A DNA stretch of 64,000 nt from Viola odorata (taxonomy: Eukaryota > Streptophyta > Magnoliopsida > Malpighiales > Violaceae), in assembly GCA_963691705.1 (NCBI GenBank), contig OY829546.1:3854001-3918000 (forward strand), written 5' to 3'. A model generated the notes under the pieces. That model did not search any database. It saw nothing but the letters and a program-made list of their open reading frames with translations, and had not been told where the DNA came from. The position numbers were made by a program, and so were the translations under genes. This document shows positions 37,654 through 48,971 of this stretch, one piece after another. Numbering within the stretch: position 1 is the stretch's first letter; the number at the start of each line of letters is the position of its first letter.

Positions 37654-40339
37654 TTAAGCATTTTTCGCCTGTTCTTCTGTGACATCTCCATTAGAACCAC
37701 TGGCCATGATGCCATCGCTGCTACGCCTCCCAGTTACCATATTGAAATTGTACTGATGGGTCTCAATGCCAAGCAAACCGCAGCTGCTGTTGCTGCTATT
37801 ACTGCTGTTATCATGTGCAAAACCGTTGGTGGGGCTAAATTTCTTCCTCTCGTTAGGACCAGTGCCCGGAAGAGATGCCTTACCACTGGATATCGCAGAA
37901 GCCAGAGCAATGGGCATGAGGCAGAGGCCTTTGCTCTGAAGATAATGCATGGCCAAGGTCACATTGGATTCCATGAGCTTAAGTACCTCTTGTTCGAAGG
38001 CAACTTGATCGGGAGATGGAGAAGGATCTAACCCCATACCCGCCGATGCCGAGAGTGACAAAGTGTTATTCCCCTACAGTAAGTCCAAGTGAAAAAACTG
38101 TCAGAAAGCTAAAGACAGCAAAGAATTTGGTCATCTCCTCTGTACTATTATGACATTGGCAGATGAATATAACAGAAGATGGGGGTACTCTCGGATGATC
38201 AAGTAACATTACGATGGTTAAGCATCTTTTCTCTACTCCTAGCATAGAGACATTAGCTCATCTAAATTATACAAGAATAAGTAAGAGTACAGCTTTAAGA
38301 GAGTGAAGGGCATAGTACCTCGGGCTGACCATCTGTGATGAGAGGGATGACTGCTCCTGCTGCCCCGAGCCTGCTCATGCTTAGGACCTGCATGTTGATA
38401 CAACAATGCAACAAACGAGCACTTAGAATTTCAGCAACCGGAATGATTCATGAAATGGGTAGTGGTTGCACAGTCCAAAGCAAAAAAGATTGCACGGTTG
38501 ACCCGATAGGAAAAATGAAAATAATTACCAATCCAACCAAATATCTCTGAAACCGAAAAAGGATGGTACTCATTTGTCATACCTTGACTTGAAGCTGAAG
38601 AAATTTGACATAATCAATGATCTCATCAAGCATGGATGCCTTGTCAACCTGAATACCATAGATAATTAGTTCAGTTGTTAGAGCTGTTATAAACTCAAAC
38701 TCACATACTGGCTACCGCATGAATTAGATGGCACTATAGTCATCTGACTTGTTAGTATGAGACAGATGAGCGGTAGCACAATGAAGTAAGCCTTCTTAAA
38801 AAGGATGGTACCTTACTGGAATTAGGCACAAGTTCTTGCAAATTCCTCATCCTTTCAACAATTTTCTCTCTTCGAAGCTGCACTAGCAAGTTTAAGGAAG
38901 AAATGAGTACTTCGTTGATCGCAGCAATTCCCTAACATACTAAAATTTATAACATATCAAACCTTATGCCATTTCAACTCAAAAAAAATGCAAGGGAATT
39001 GGAAAGAATCATGATATTGGTGAAAAGGCTAACCCTTTCAGCGATGCTATGTGGATCCGTGGCTTGGCCACGGCGTGCTCTTACACGAGTCTTTCCATTT
39101 CTGTTGCAGCCTCTAGTTAAAGCAGATGATGTGGTCTGCAATTGAAAATGCAAAGACGACGGTTTGGTATAATAAATAATTAATGTAATCCCCTTAGCTC
39201 ATTTTCGGGCAGCTGATAGGCAGTTTTATGATCAACCATTATAAAAAAAGTGACAAGGATCTTGTCAAATGAAAATATATTGAGTACCTGCGGCAAATAA
39301 GGTAACTGATTTGCTGCCACAGTTACATTGGGCTCAGCTGCAAAAGAAGGCAAAGAACAACTTTGCACATCTTGATTCCCCTGCAGTACCATGTGTACAA
39401 AAGAAGATTAAAATGAAAATTTCAACTTCAGAGAACCGATATAGTAATAGTTAGATCAAGGAAATGATTCTGGCTTTGATTTTTCGAACAGCAAAAGTGA
39501 GAAATGGCCCAGTTTACTCAATGAATCAATCTAAAGGAGGTTGAAACAGGACAGGTCTTCAATTTTTGCGGCAAGTACTCATTATGGGAAGTTGATACCT
39601 TTGGAGTGAATGCAAACTCCTTGTCAACATGGTGAAATTCATCCACATTCACATAGTTCTTTGCTACGACCTCCAGACCATTGTTCAATTGTCCTTCTTG
39701 CATACCAGAGCCTTGCACACTATCAAGTCCCATAGAAGGCAGCAAGGAAGAAACACCATTGTAAGATAGCGATGGCCAAAATTGCTGCATTGATGATAGG
39801 TTTTGCATGTTTATTAAGGATTTCAGATGCTCAGATTCTTCACTGCCTTTGCATCCAACACTGCTAGTCTCAGTACAGGAAAGAGATGGCATTAAACAGC
39901 CATCAATTGGAAGTTGTTTCGAATAACAGAAATTCATCGAACTAGTAGTCAGAAGACTCCCAGCATATTGAAGTTCAACATTTTCAGCTTTCAAGCTACC
40001 ATTCATCACTCCATTTGGAGAAGAGTGGCCATTGCAGTTTTGGTCATCTTTTTTCAGTGCCGCTTCTGGAAAAATGAAACCCTTCTCAGCATCATAACCC
40101 TGCTCATTGCAAAGAACAAAAGACGAGGTATCTTGAGCCGCTAAGCATTCCACGTGCTGGCTCGAACCAATCACACTCCCGGGCGAGTTTCGCGTATCAT
40201 CTTCATAGAGTCTCAGAGAAGTAGGAAGTAGCACATTGGGCTGACCGAGTTCACCAGCGCTCCACGATGATCTTTCATTGCCATCTCCATCCACCCACGT
40301 CGGCGGATAGATAAGATGGTCAAGGTAATCATCCATCAT
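37654..40339 (-). CDS. bHLH transcription factor, LRL/UNE12 group (subfamily XI)
   Basis: DNA-binding regulator of the plant group that includes LRL1-3 (bHLH66/69/82, root-hair growth) and UNE12. Exons in transcript order: 39599-40339, 39288-39380, 39034-39135, 38812-38877, 38583-38648, 38319-38387, 37654-38073; 518 aa. The basic region is [20 protein letters not shown], with the H-E-R residues that read E-boxes. The helix-loop-helix continues through [19 protein letters not shown], giving a domain at about 294-360. The long N-terminus is acidic and Ser/Asn-rich. The C-terminal block [20 protein letters not shown] is shared by LRL and UNE12 proteins. The start was set at the first ATG (two adjacent ATGs). 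A 5' UTR intron is likely, from a GTATGTAA donor near 40875 to an acceptor near 40351. Exact orthology is not settled. Confidence 0.92.
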
Positions 40340-42693
40340 CACTTCCTCCTATACAATTATTACCAATTTTTCCTACCGCGCAGCTACTCTAGATGATAAG
40401 CTCTTCAAGATCATAAGCTGGATTGATGATAATTACATACCAGAACATCAAATTAGCGGTGACAACAAAAAGAACTCATTTTTAGACTTAAAGCTATAAA
40501 AATTAAGAAACATCAATCCCTACATTTCATCATCAACCAAATTTCTATTCCTTTTCACATACTGATAAAGAAATTAAAATCCAACAAAAACCCTTTTCAT
40601 AGAAAACCATGATTCCCCACAAAAAACAGTCATCAGCTAAATTATTCTTAAAAAAAATCATAATCATCACTTAACAACATCATGGACCCACCTCATTGGA
40701 GATAAAATACAAAAATGAAACTATAATTCAAGCTCTAAAAAATATTCATATTTCTTACATTATGCTTGATCGTTGCACGCAAAAACAAAAAATATGTAAG
40801 AAATGCCAGAAAAATTGGCAGAGAGCTGAAAACAGAAAACAAGAAACATATAGTAAAAGAGAGAGTTACATACAGGAAACCCAGATAGTAGAATCTGACT
40901 CCTAAGCAAAAGTTTTGTGCTTTGATTCTTTGCTGTCACAAAGAAGAGAGCTGAAATCAAAAGTAGTTTAGCTTTTTGACAACTAGAAAGTTAGAAACCG
41001 CTGTTTTTCTTCAAACGTGCGTTAAAAACATAAATCTATAATCTATCTGTTAGACTGTTACATGAATCTCATCCCTTCCTTATAAATAGATATAATTAAA
41101 TTTATTTAAAATTTAATATTTGTCAAATAATTAAATTATTTCTTCTTTTTACGTACATAAAAAAAAAATATATATTACTTAGAAAATAGTTAAATTCCAG
41201 CATTAAAAAAAATATATCACTCCATTATATTTTTTATAAAAAAATACTGTCATTTATCTTTTCAGTAGAAATTTTATCACCGTCACTCATATATAATTAT
41301 AACACACCTTACAAACCTTTGAATTAAATTATTTTAATGCGGTATAAACCAAAAACATATAAACTATTTTAACTTAACTTTGGTTATAATTGATATTTTT
41401 TCCATTGGTTCGTAATTTTAATTTTAATTTTTTCTAAAAATATTGAGATATTTTAATGATATTGAATATAGTTTATATATTATATTATCTGTAATAAAAT
41501 GATTATATGTTTATACGATTTGTAGTACAAAAATGGTAGGAACTTAATAGTTATCATTAGAATTTAACAAATATGATATATGACAAAATCTAAAAATAGA
41601 AATCAATTTAATTTCTGCATATTAAAAAACACAACCAAATTTTAACCATTTATTTATGATGAATGAATGAGATTAACCTAACATGATAGGTTATCTTTTA
41701 ATCAATATTAGAAGGACCGAATCCCATTTTTCTATTTTTTTTCTTATTTTTTAATAAGAAGTCACTTTCAAGCTCATTTCTTTATACGTTTTCTCAGGTT
41801 GATTTGTTAACGTGGCCACGTCATCTTGATTCTGTTTCATTATAGTCCGCTTTTCTTCACTCCACTGCTGGCGACATTTAAAATTTTCAACTGTTTTTTC
41901 AATTCAATACTGTACATTGAGTTTTCTGACCTTCAAATTTCGTGACCTCATGGGATAAATGATAAATCAAAGACGGTGTGGGGATACTATCGTCATTACG
42001 GATAAGCGGCGTGGGTCTACTTAACTTACTAACAACACTTTTAAGTTTGACTTTATCAACGAATTATTTAGTTAAATAGTACTTATTTCTAGTAAAAAGT
42101 ATGGAAGTTAGGTTTACAATCGACAAATCCGAAAGCTATTTAAGGGAAAAAACTACAAATATTTAATACGATATTTATTTAAAATCCTTTGTGGTCGACA
42201 TATTCACAGTTGAATTATAAATAAGTCACAACAGTTCGTCTAGCGTTGAGTAGTTGAAAATTTTCCAAGAGGTCCTCATCGTTATCTTAAAAATAACTAT
42301 AACGCAATGTTACTCGTGTGCCAGACTAGTTGATAATAAACATTTACTCATCTCGAGTTCAAATTTAAAAAATCAAGTAAAAATTATACTAATTTTTAAT
42401 ACAATACTCAAACACTCAAATAAAATTAATCGTATCCACACTCTACACATCAACCTTATTTTCTCTATTAAGAGAAAACGACCTCACTTTTTTAATTAAG
42501 AGAAAACGTGTTATGCTATTAGGTAAAGTAAAAGGACACTCATTAGCACCACCCTTAGTTGGATGTGCGCGTAGATTTGAAATTGCCAGCTCACATCTTG
42601 TATTTTTCATACTATAATGACCTATTTATATCACTACAAATCCCAAGACTATCATCATTTACACAACAAACAAAAGAGAGTTGAAGAGAAAAA
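40340..42693. other. Upstream region shared by the bHLH and PMEI-like genes
   Basis: The bHLH leader with a probable 5' UTR intron lies to about 40950. From there the DNA is very AT-rich with no credible gene, ending in the PMEI-like promoter. Confidence 0.5.
42622..42630 (+). promoter_or_regulatory. TATA box of the PMEI-like gene
   Basis: CTATTTATA, 64-72 bp before the start codon, followed by a short leader containing an ACAACAAAC-type context. The spacing fits a plant TATA box and a leader of about 35-40 nt. Confidence 0.6.
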
Positions 42694-43248
42694 ATGGCAT
42701 TCCAATCAAGATCCGCAGCCTTCCTTTTATCATTTGTTCTAGCAATTTCATTCCTCACTCCTTCATGCCTCGCGCGCAATACAGAGGTCATAGATGGTGT
42801 GATCGATCAAATCTGCTCAGATACAGGAATTCAATCCTACTGCCACCATCTTATCAAATCAGTACCTAACATAACCACACTAGATCTTCTAACCCTCAAC
42901 AAGATCCTCATCCATTCTGCAAATACCAAATCTGCAAAAACTGCTAACTTCATCGACTCGCTCTACCATAATACTACAGACCAAGACTTGAAAAAACGAT
43001 ATGCTGAATGCTCGGATAAGTATAAAGTTGTTGTTATGGATCTTAAACAAGGCGAGGCGTATTTGAGTTCAGGTAGTTTCTTGAATCTAAGCATTGCTGC
43101 ATTTGGTTCTCGTAACGCAGCTGTTGAATGTGGAAGTGCGTTGAGTACACATCCGGTAGATCCATCGTCGCTGCCTCGAAAAAATCAGGAGATTAGCAAC
43201 ATTACTCTTATCATTGGATATGTTACTAATCTGTTGAGGGGTAGGTAA
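42694..43248 (+). CDS. Secreted invertase/pectin methylesterase inhibitor-domain protein
   Basis: Single-exon gene of 184 aa. Residues 1-27 form a clear signal peptide, ending near SCLAR, so the product is probably apoplastic. The mature part is a PMEI-type helical bundle with four conserved cysteines: the QIC..SYC hairpin pair (about 40 and 49), ECSDKY (about 107) and VECGSAL (about 148). This fits plant inhibitors of invertase or pectin methylesterase. Which enzyme it inhibits cannot be read from sequence. The gene has its own TATA box, and an AATAAA follows at 43268. It is not adjacent to the pectin methylesterase gene at 3956, so a functional pairing would be speculation. Confidence 0.9.
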   Translation: MAFQSRSAAFLLSFVLAISFLTPSCLARNTEVIDGVIDQICSDTGIQSYCHHLIKSVPNITTLDLLTLNKILIHSANTKSAKTANFIDSLYHNTTDQDLKKRYAECSDKYKVVVMDLKQGEAYLSSGSFLNLSIAAFGSRNAAVECGSALSTHPVDPSSLPRKNQEISNITLIIGYVTNLLRGR

Positions 43249-43763
43249 AATTGTAAACTGTGCACTGAATAAACACATTAATTTAATGGTTCCATTCTTC
43301 TTTTCTGGTTTTTGTAACATGTATTCTGTAAGATGAGTTGGTAATGAGAGAACAATCCTTGGTCCAGATGGAGAGTATTCGTGCCAGCATAAACTTGCCA
43401 AACCAAGTCTCATGTGCATCAGCTTTTCGACTAAGTAGTTGATTAAAACTTGTGACATCTAATCTTAGTAAAAAAATAAATAGATTAAGGGGGTAAAATT
43501 AGGGTAAGAAAATTACATTTTCTGCTTATAAAGATGCACTAGAATTATCCGAAAGAAAAGTTGTGATCTGGTTAATGTATGCAAATATTCTTACCCTAAT
43601 ATAATAAACTATGCAAGTACAACTAAGGTCCTACACTGCGTACACAGTCAATCAGTCGCACAGAAGAGTAGGATTGATCATATTAGCTCGACATCAAGGA
43701 ATTTGTAAGTTGCAATGAAGAGTAGGGTTGATCATATCAGTCGCACCAAAGCCTTCTCGCCTC
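43249..43763. other. Spacer between the PMEI-like gene and RBR gene A
   Basis: 3' regions of two converging genes. Short internal repeat: the phrase GTAG(G)(A/G)TTGATCATAT occurs at about 43668 and 43727, next to AGTCGCAC, a small local duplication. No gene seen. Confidence 0.5.
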
Positions 43764-45808
43764 CTACTGGGGGTCCCAGATTGCATGGCAAGCATGACAA
43801 AGATGGGTGCCGGTATCTATGTTAGTACTCCCGCAAGTGTAGCAGAAAGAGGTTCTGCACCTGAATTCAATCAAAAGAGAAACAGAATCATGTAAATGAC
43901 AAAAAGACACCAATAATCCAACAGGAACGAAAACTAAAGAGAAATCAGCATTTCATTATTTGATCAAGACACAGACTTTTTACATAATACTCTTTGATCC
44001 ACATTTAGCATTACTTAAATATGCTTATTATGAAAATGACATTTCGGAGATAATTTAGTTTTTGAAACCAAATTGAGTAGACATTCATCAAGAAGGACCT
44101 CATAATGCTACTTCCTCGAAACATAAATATATACCACGGGAAAAGCACAGACCAGAAAGTATTGTATTTTCCCAAAAGCTAAAGAAAGATGTGTCTTTAA
44201 TAAGAGCCTAGTTGATTAATGTGATCTAATAATTACTGTATAACTTCCAAGAAAACGGAAGCAATGTGGTGAGGAACGTCTCTCTACAACGCCCCTTAAT
44301 TTGGAATAGTGACTGGAATTGTTTGATTTTGAGCACAATTGACCATTTTGGTGCAGAGAAAATCAGTTACATTCAAGAATGTCAATGAATAGCAACACAG
44401 CAGTGTAAAAAGAATGTTCAATGCTATAGGCATGCTCTGCATCAAAGGCTTTGTTCTATTACTTATGATGAAATAGGAAACTAGTGATGCTGAGGTGGAT
44501 AAAAGGAAAACTCCCCCAAGCAAATGAATTGCATGAATACCTAGAACAAAATGTCACCGGATTTAAGCCACAGAATCAATATGAAGAAAGCCCTTCTTTC
44601 TTCCACTCAGAAAAAAACTCAGTATTATTACTTTCTTCTAACTGAAACTACAAAATTATAGAGTGAGTAACTATGTATATTAGGGAACTCTTAACATCAC
44701 AAGGAAAACAAAATGTTTTGCATGGCAGTAGATGTGATAATGACTTCAAATCACTGGACCAAGCACCTCAGAAAGGATACGGGGGGAAATTCATGATCAC
44801 ATTCGAGAGACAGAGATAAGAAGCAACAAGTAAAAGTTACCTGCATTTCATATATTTGCAGCCCTGAGTTCTCTCAACAAAAATCCTGCAGCTCGGACAC
44901 CTCCTCCATTTCTTGTCCTGTGCCAGATTCATCAGCATGATATCTTCCCTCTCTCTCTCGTCCTTATGCAATTTCTGAAACTCTTCACACTCAATCCCCG
45001 TATGCCAAGCAACCTTACATTGCGCACAAAACATTCGCCGACAATTAGGACACTCAGACTCCCTCACAACAGTTTCTCCATCATCAATCAACATCATGGA
45101 GCAGTCCTTAAATGGACAATAGAACTTTTGAGACCCAAGAATCATAGCTTCACACAAAGCATTACCCCACCTATCAAACACCTCTTGAGGCAGAATTGAA
45201 CGACAGTGCTCTGGCTCTAACAGCCCTACACATCCTGGCACAGGACAACTAACATTGGTTATGTTTTCCTGCAATTTTGAAGCTACATACTTGACCATAC
45301 AGTCAGTACAGTAAGCATGAATGCAACCCTTGATGGAAAACAACTCATTTTTCTTCATGGGTTCAACACATATTTCACAAAAAGCATCTGGTTCGTTTTG
45401 GCTACTCGAAGAACTAGCTATTTCAGTGACTGATCCTTCAAATTTAGGTTTCCGACGTTTCCCGAAAGATGTAGATACTGGTTTGAAGCTAAGTAATCTT
45501 ATATCATCATCAAGGAAGAGATAATCATGAGAAAGGTCGATGAAATTAGAACCTTTACTGGAATTGAGAGAGGCCATGATCGCGGAATTGAGGTCTCTAT
45601 CGTCACTGCACTGCTCAACGCAAATAGCAGTTTTCTTGGTGGCGCCTTGCTTTGAAATGGGTGTCAGGAGAAACTCGTCTTCATCATCAGCAAGGTCGAC
45701 AATTTCAAAGAATTGTTGTGGTTTCTCCAGTTTTGGCTTCATCCTTCTTGGTGATGGAAACGACGATGAACTGCTTCGTTTTGATACGGGTGGTGCGCTT
45801 ACTTGCAT
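43764..45808 (-). CDS. RBR-type E3 ubiquitin ligase, gene A
   Basis: Plant RING-IBR-RING ligase (RNF144/RSL1-like superfamily), which takes ubiquitin from an E2 onto its own RING2 cysteine before transfer. Exons 44841-45808 and 43764-43860; 354 aa from the first usable ATG. RING1 is about C144-C193, the IBR C219-C274, and RING2 starts at C304. The presumed catalytic cysteine is C317 in TQGCKYMKC. Exon 2 completes RING2 (FCYTCG, then HLCHAC) and ends AIWDPQ. No membrane helix. The N-terminus has EIVDLADDEDEF (about 35-46) and FIDLS (about 89), which resemble SUMO-interacting motifs. Relative to gene B, the ancestral start at 45898 is followed by a TAA after 15 codons, so A must start later. 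Its 980 bp intron and exon 2 closely match gene F, while its 5' half matches gene B. Confidence 0.85.
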
Positions 45809-46605
45809 TGTGACGAATGGATCGATGCTCTTAAGCACTGGTAATGGTGATTAGCTCGCTTGGGTTTCTGTGTAGCTTTGAATTTGTATTGAATTCATAA
45901 AATGAAAAGGAGTGATCTAGTTTTACTTTTGAACTGCTACCTTCTTAAATTGGTGACCGGTGTGAATAGTGCTGAAGGAGATTATTTATTAGGGGTTTTC
46001 ATTTTCAAAAAAGAAAAGAAAATATGCGATTATTTGATGCCCTCGTCTATTTATCCTTTTTTAAATCTAATAATATTTAAATGAAATTAATTTATATTCG
46101 AAAGGAATAAAAAAGTATAAATTTTATACCACTAATGATTAGATATTTGACCAAATCAAGAGATTGGATTTTCTAATTATTTTTTCCTTCTTTAAGACGG
46201 GGCCAATTAGAGCTTAAAATATGCATTGCAACAGAAATTTAAAAAAAAAAACTTAAAAACCACTCCAAAACTAAGAGTAAAAGAAATCCTTAATAATTGT
46301 GAACTAAAATCACTGCATTGATCACCATCAAATTATATATTTTTATTATTATTATTTTAGCCAGGCCTTGGGCTCTTGAATTGAGTAAACTTACTGGGCC
46401 TAATTGGGCCTAATATTTTTCTTGGCATATGCCATCATAAAGTAGGATTTTTGCAAGACTAACGAAAATGACTAACTAATTATACAAAGGTGTAATACTA
46501 ATCTCTCTAATCCAACGAAATAAACCATACTAAAATATTAATTCTTTAAAACATTAACAAGTCACCACTATAGTGAGTATCATAGGGTACTCTCGTATGT
46601 TGGGT
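45809..46605. other. Upstream region of RBR gene A
   Basis: Includes the gene A leader and promoter. It shares phrases with the upstream region of gene B: GATTATTTATTAGGGGTTTT close to the gene, and a TGGGCC-rich stretch (46363-46415) resembling 48800-48855. TGGGCC is the plant site II/TCP-type motif. Confidence 0.55.
45851..45898 (-). promoter_or_regulatory. Former start of RBR gene A, now a 15-codon upstream ORF
   Basis: ATG at 45898 begins the peptide aligned to the start of gene B (MNSI.IQSY.ETQA), but TAA at 45853-45851 closes it. The old reading frame stays open on both sides of the stop, so a single substitution probably shortened the protein and left an upstream ORF 42 bp before the new ATG. 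Confidence 0.65.
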
Positions 46606-48153
46606 TCATCCCCTGTAATTAAAACCATTCCCACACCTGCCACCAATTGCAAAAGGAACAACATAGTTACACAATTTTAAAGTTTCTTAGAAACCAAACA
46701 AAAAGTCAACCTATCAGGTTTTTTATAACTTGGCCACTGTTTATTTTGACAAAAAAAAATACATATCTAGGCTAAATGACTCAATACAATTACAAACGCA
46801 GGTAAATGAAAACGCACGCAAAATGTATTCCCATTTGCGCATGCATCGCAAGGAGGCCGGATGACTCACTATTTGACCCCGAAAAATTTCATACTTTTTT
46901 TCGAACGTACATAGTGAGTCATCCGCCCTCCTTAAAATGCGTGCGCAAATAGTAAAAGATATTTTTTGGGGACCGGAGGGAGTACAAATGTCATAGAACA
47001 ACTCGTCAGGGCACACAATAAAGATGCGCGCATTAATCTAAAGTAAATGTCATTTCAGCATCAGAAACAACGGATAAGGATTGAAGTATCTATCAAAGAT
47101 TACCTGCATAGCATATGGTTGCAACCTGAAATCCTCTCAATGAAGAACCCGCACTTACGACACCGCCAATTTCTTCAACATGATATCTTCCTTCTCCCTC
47201 TCATCCTTGTGCAATTTCTGAAACTGTGCGCACTTCATCCCTGAATGCCAAGCAACCTTACACTGTGCACAGAACAATCTCCTGCAATGAGGACACTCCG
47301 ATTCCCTTATAACCTTTCCCTTTCGATTTCGATCCCCATCATCAATCAACATCGCGGAACAATCCTTAAATGGACAATAGAAATTCTGAAACCCAAGAAT
47401 CAAAGCTTCACACAAAGCATTACCCCACCTATCAAACACTTCCTGAGGCACAATTGAACGACAATGCTCTGGCTCTAACAGCCCTTTACATCCTTGGACA
47501 GGACAATTAACATTAGTTATGTTTTCCTGCAATTTTGAAGCCACATACTTGACCATACAGTCATTACAGTAAGCATGAGCACAACCCTTGATCGAAAATA
47601 ACTCAATTTTATTCATGGGTTCAACACAAATTTCACAAAAAACATCTGGGTCGTTTTGGGTACTTGAAGAACTGCCGATTTCAGTGACTGATTCTTCAAA
47701 TTTAGGTTTACTATGCTGCTTCCCAAAATAAGTGGCTACTGGCTCGAAGCTAAGTAATCTTATATCATCAGAAAGGTATATAAAGTCAGCACCTTTACTG
47801 GAATCGAGCGACGCCATGATCGCGGAATTGAGGTCTCTATCTTCGCTGTACTGCTCGACCGATATGGCAGTTTTCTCCGTGGTGCCTTGCTTTGATATGG
47901 GTGTTACGAGAAATTCGACTTCATCATCACTATCATCATCAAGGTCTACAATTTCAGTGATGACTTCTTGTTGTGATGATTTCTCCATTTTTGGCCTCGT
48001 CCTTCTTGGTGAGGAAAACGACGACGATATGCGTCGTTTTGATACTGGCTCGCTTACTTGCATTGTGGCGAATGGATCGGTGATCTTAAGCTCCGGTAAT
48101 GGTGATGGGGTCGCTTGGGTTTCTTTGTAGCTTTGAATTCGAATTGAATTCAT
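46606..48153 (-). pseudogene. RBR-type E3 ligase gene B, frameshifted pseudogene
   Basis: Exon 1 runs from ATG 48153 to a donor at 47104. Exon 2 remnant is 46606-46636. The N-terminus (with EIVDLDDDSDDE), RING1 and IBR are intact. Just after KEDIMLKK about 17 bp are missing relative to its paralogues, shifting the frame to a TAA at 47155 and cutting the product to 332 aa without RING2. Downstream, the other frame still reads WRRCRKCGFFIERISGC, so the loss is recent. The exon 2 remnant is also broken: the FCY cysteine is replaced by Asn (FNY) and TGA follows three codons later. The intron holds a truncated MITE. The 5' half matches gene A; the 3' part and intron match gene E. A truncated product with RING1-IBR could still be made, but ligase activity is not expected. 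Confidence 0.85.
46824..46982. mobile_element. Truncated Stowaway-like MITE in the intron of RBR gene B
   Basis: Right end CGGAGGGAG-TA is intact. The internal hairpin (GGAGGCCGGATGACTCACTA against TAGTGAGTCATCCGCCCTCC) matches the element at 7486-7718, with a shorter centre. The left CTCCCTCCG end is missing, so the left border is approximate. Confidence 0.7.
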
Positions 48154-48971
48154 AAATTAAATACTACAGAAAATTACCTGTTTCTTCTTCTTACTGATTG
48201 GTAAAGTGATGAATAGGGATGAAAGGCGATTATTTTATTAGGGTTTTAAGGGAAACGATTACATATTTGTTTTTTCTGCAAACAAATAAAATAAAAAATA
48301 AAATATATTGTTTTGTTTTGTTTTGTTTTAAACATATTTTATAACAATTAATTATTAGACAGATTTCTAAATTCTGAAGAGAAGTAACAAGATTGTAACT
48401 TTTGTAAACTACTCATTGGTGAATAGATTGTTTATCAAAACTATAAATCTTGCGATTAGAGTTTTAAATTTGCATAATTGCAAGAAATTTAGCTTGACAA
48501 TGACTCAATTTAGGGTTTGTGTGGCTTGATAGTACTTTTCTTAGTGCGAACAACATTGATTTGTACTAATCTAATGAATTTAAATACATACGTTATAGCT
48601 ATAAAAAAAACGACTAAAAAATGATGATCATAATAATAAAAATGTTACCACTTTGTGAGCTAAAATCACATCACCATGAATGAAGCTTTGATACTTAAAC
48701 TTACAGTTTCCACTCATAATTAATGTTATTATTTCCCTTTTCAATTTAGAAACCAATGGATAAAATTGACCAGTTTGCGAATCTCTTGCAACATATTATT
48801 AGCCAGGCTTTTTAGGCTCTTGGATTGAAATTAATAGGCTTAATTGGGCCCAATATTGGTCCATAAATATCCAATGTAAAGAAGCAAAAAAAAAATCTCA
48901 AATGGGACTAACCTCCACAAATCTCACCACAATAATGACTGATCATCAGTAATTAGTGTTGGTAGATCCAC
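48154..48971. other. Upstream region of RBR gene B
   Basis: Presumed gene B promoter, homologous in part to the gene A upstream region, including an AGGCTTAATTGGGCCC stretch near 48838. AT-rich otherwise; no gene seen. Confidence 0.5.

Noticed and set aside
3956..43248. Functional pairing of the pectin methylesterase with the PMEI-like protein
   Set aside because: They are 37 kb apart with five unrelated genes between, and plant genomes carry many of each. Proximity is not evidence.
44296..44523. 75-codon hydrophobic open frame on the minus strand inside the intron of RBR gene A
   Set aside because: The homologous stretch in the intron of gene F (about 56110-56330) has stops and frame changes, so the frame is not conserved. 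It is ordinary intron sequence.
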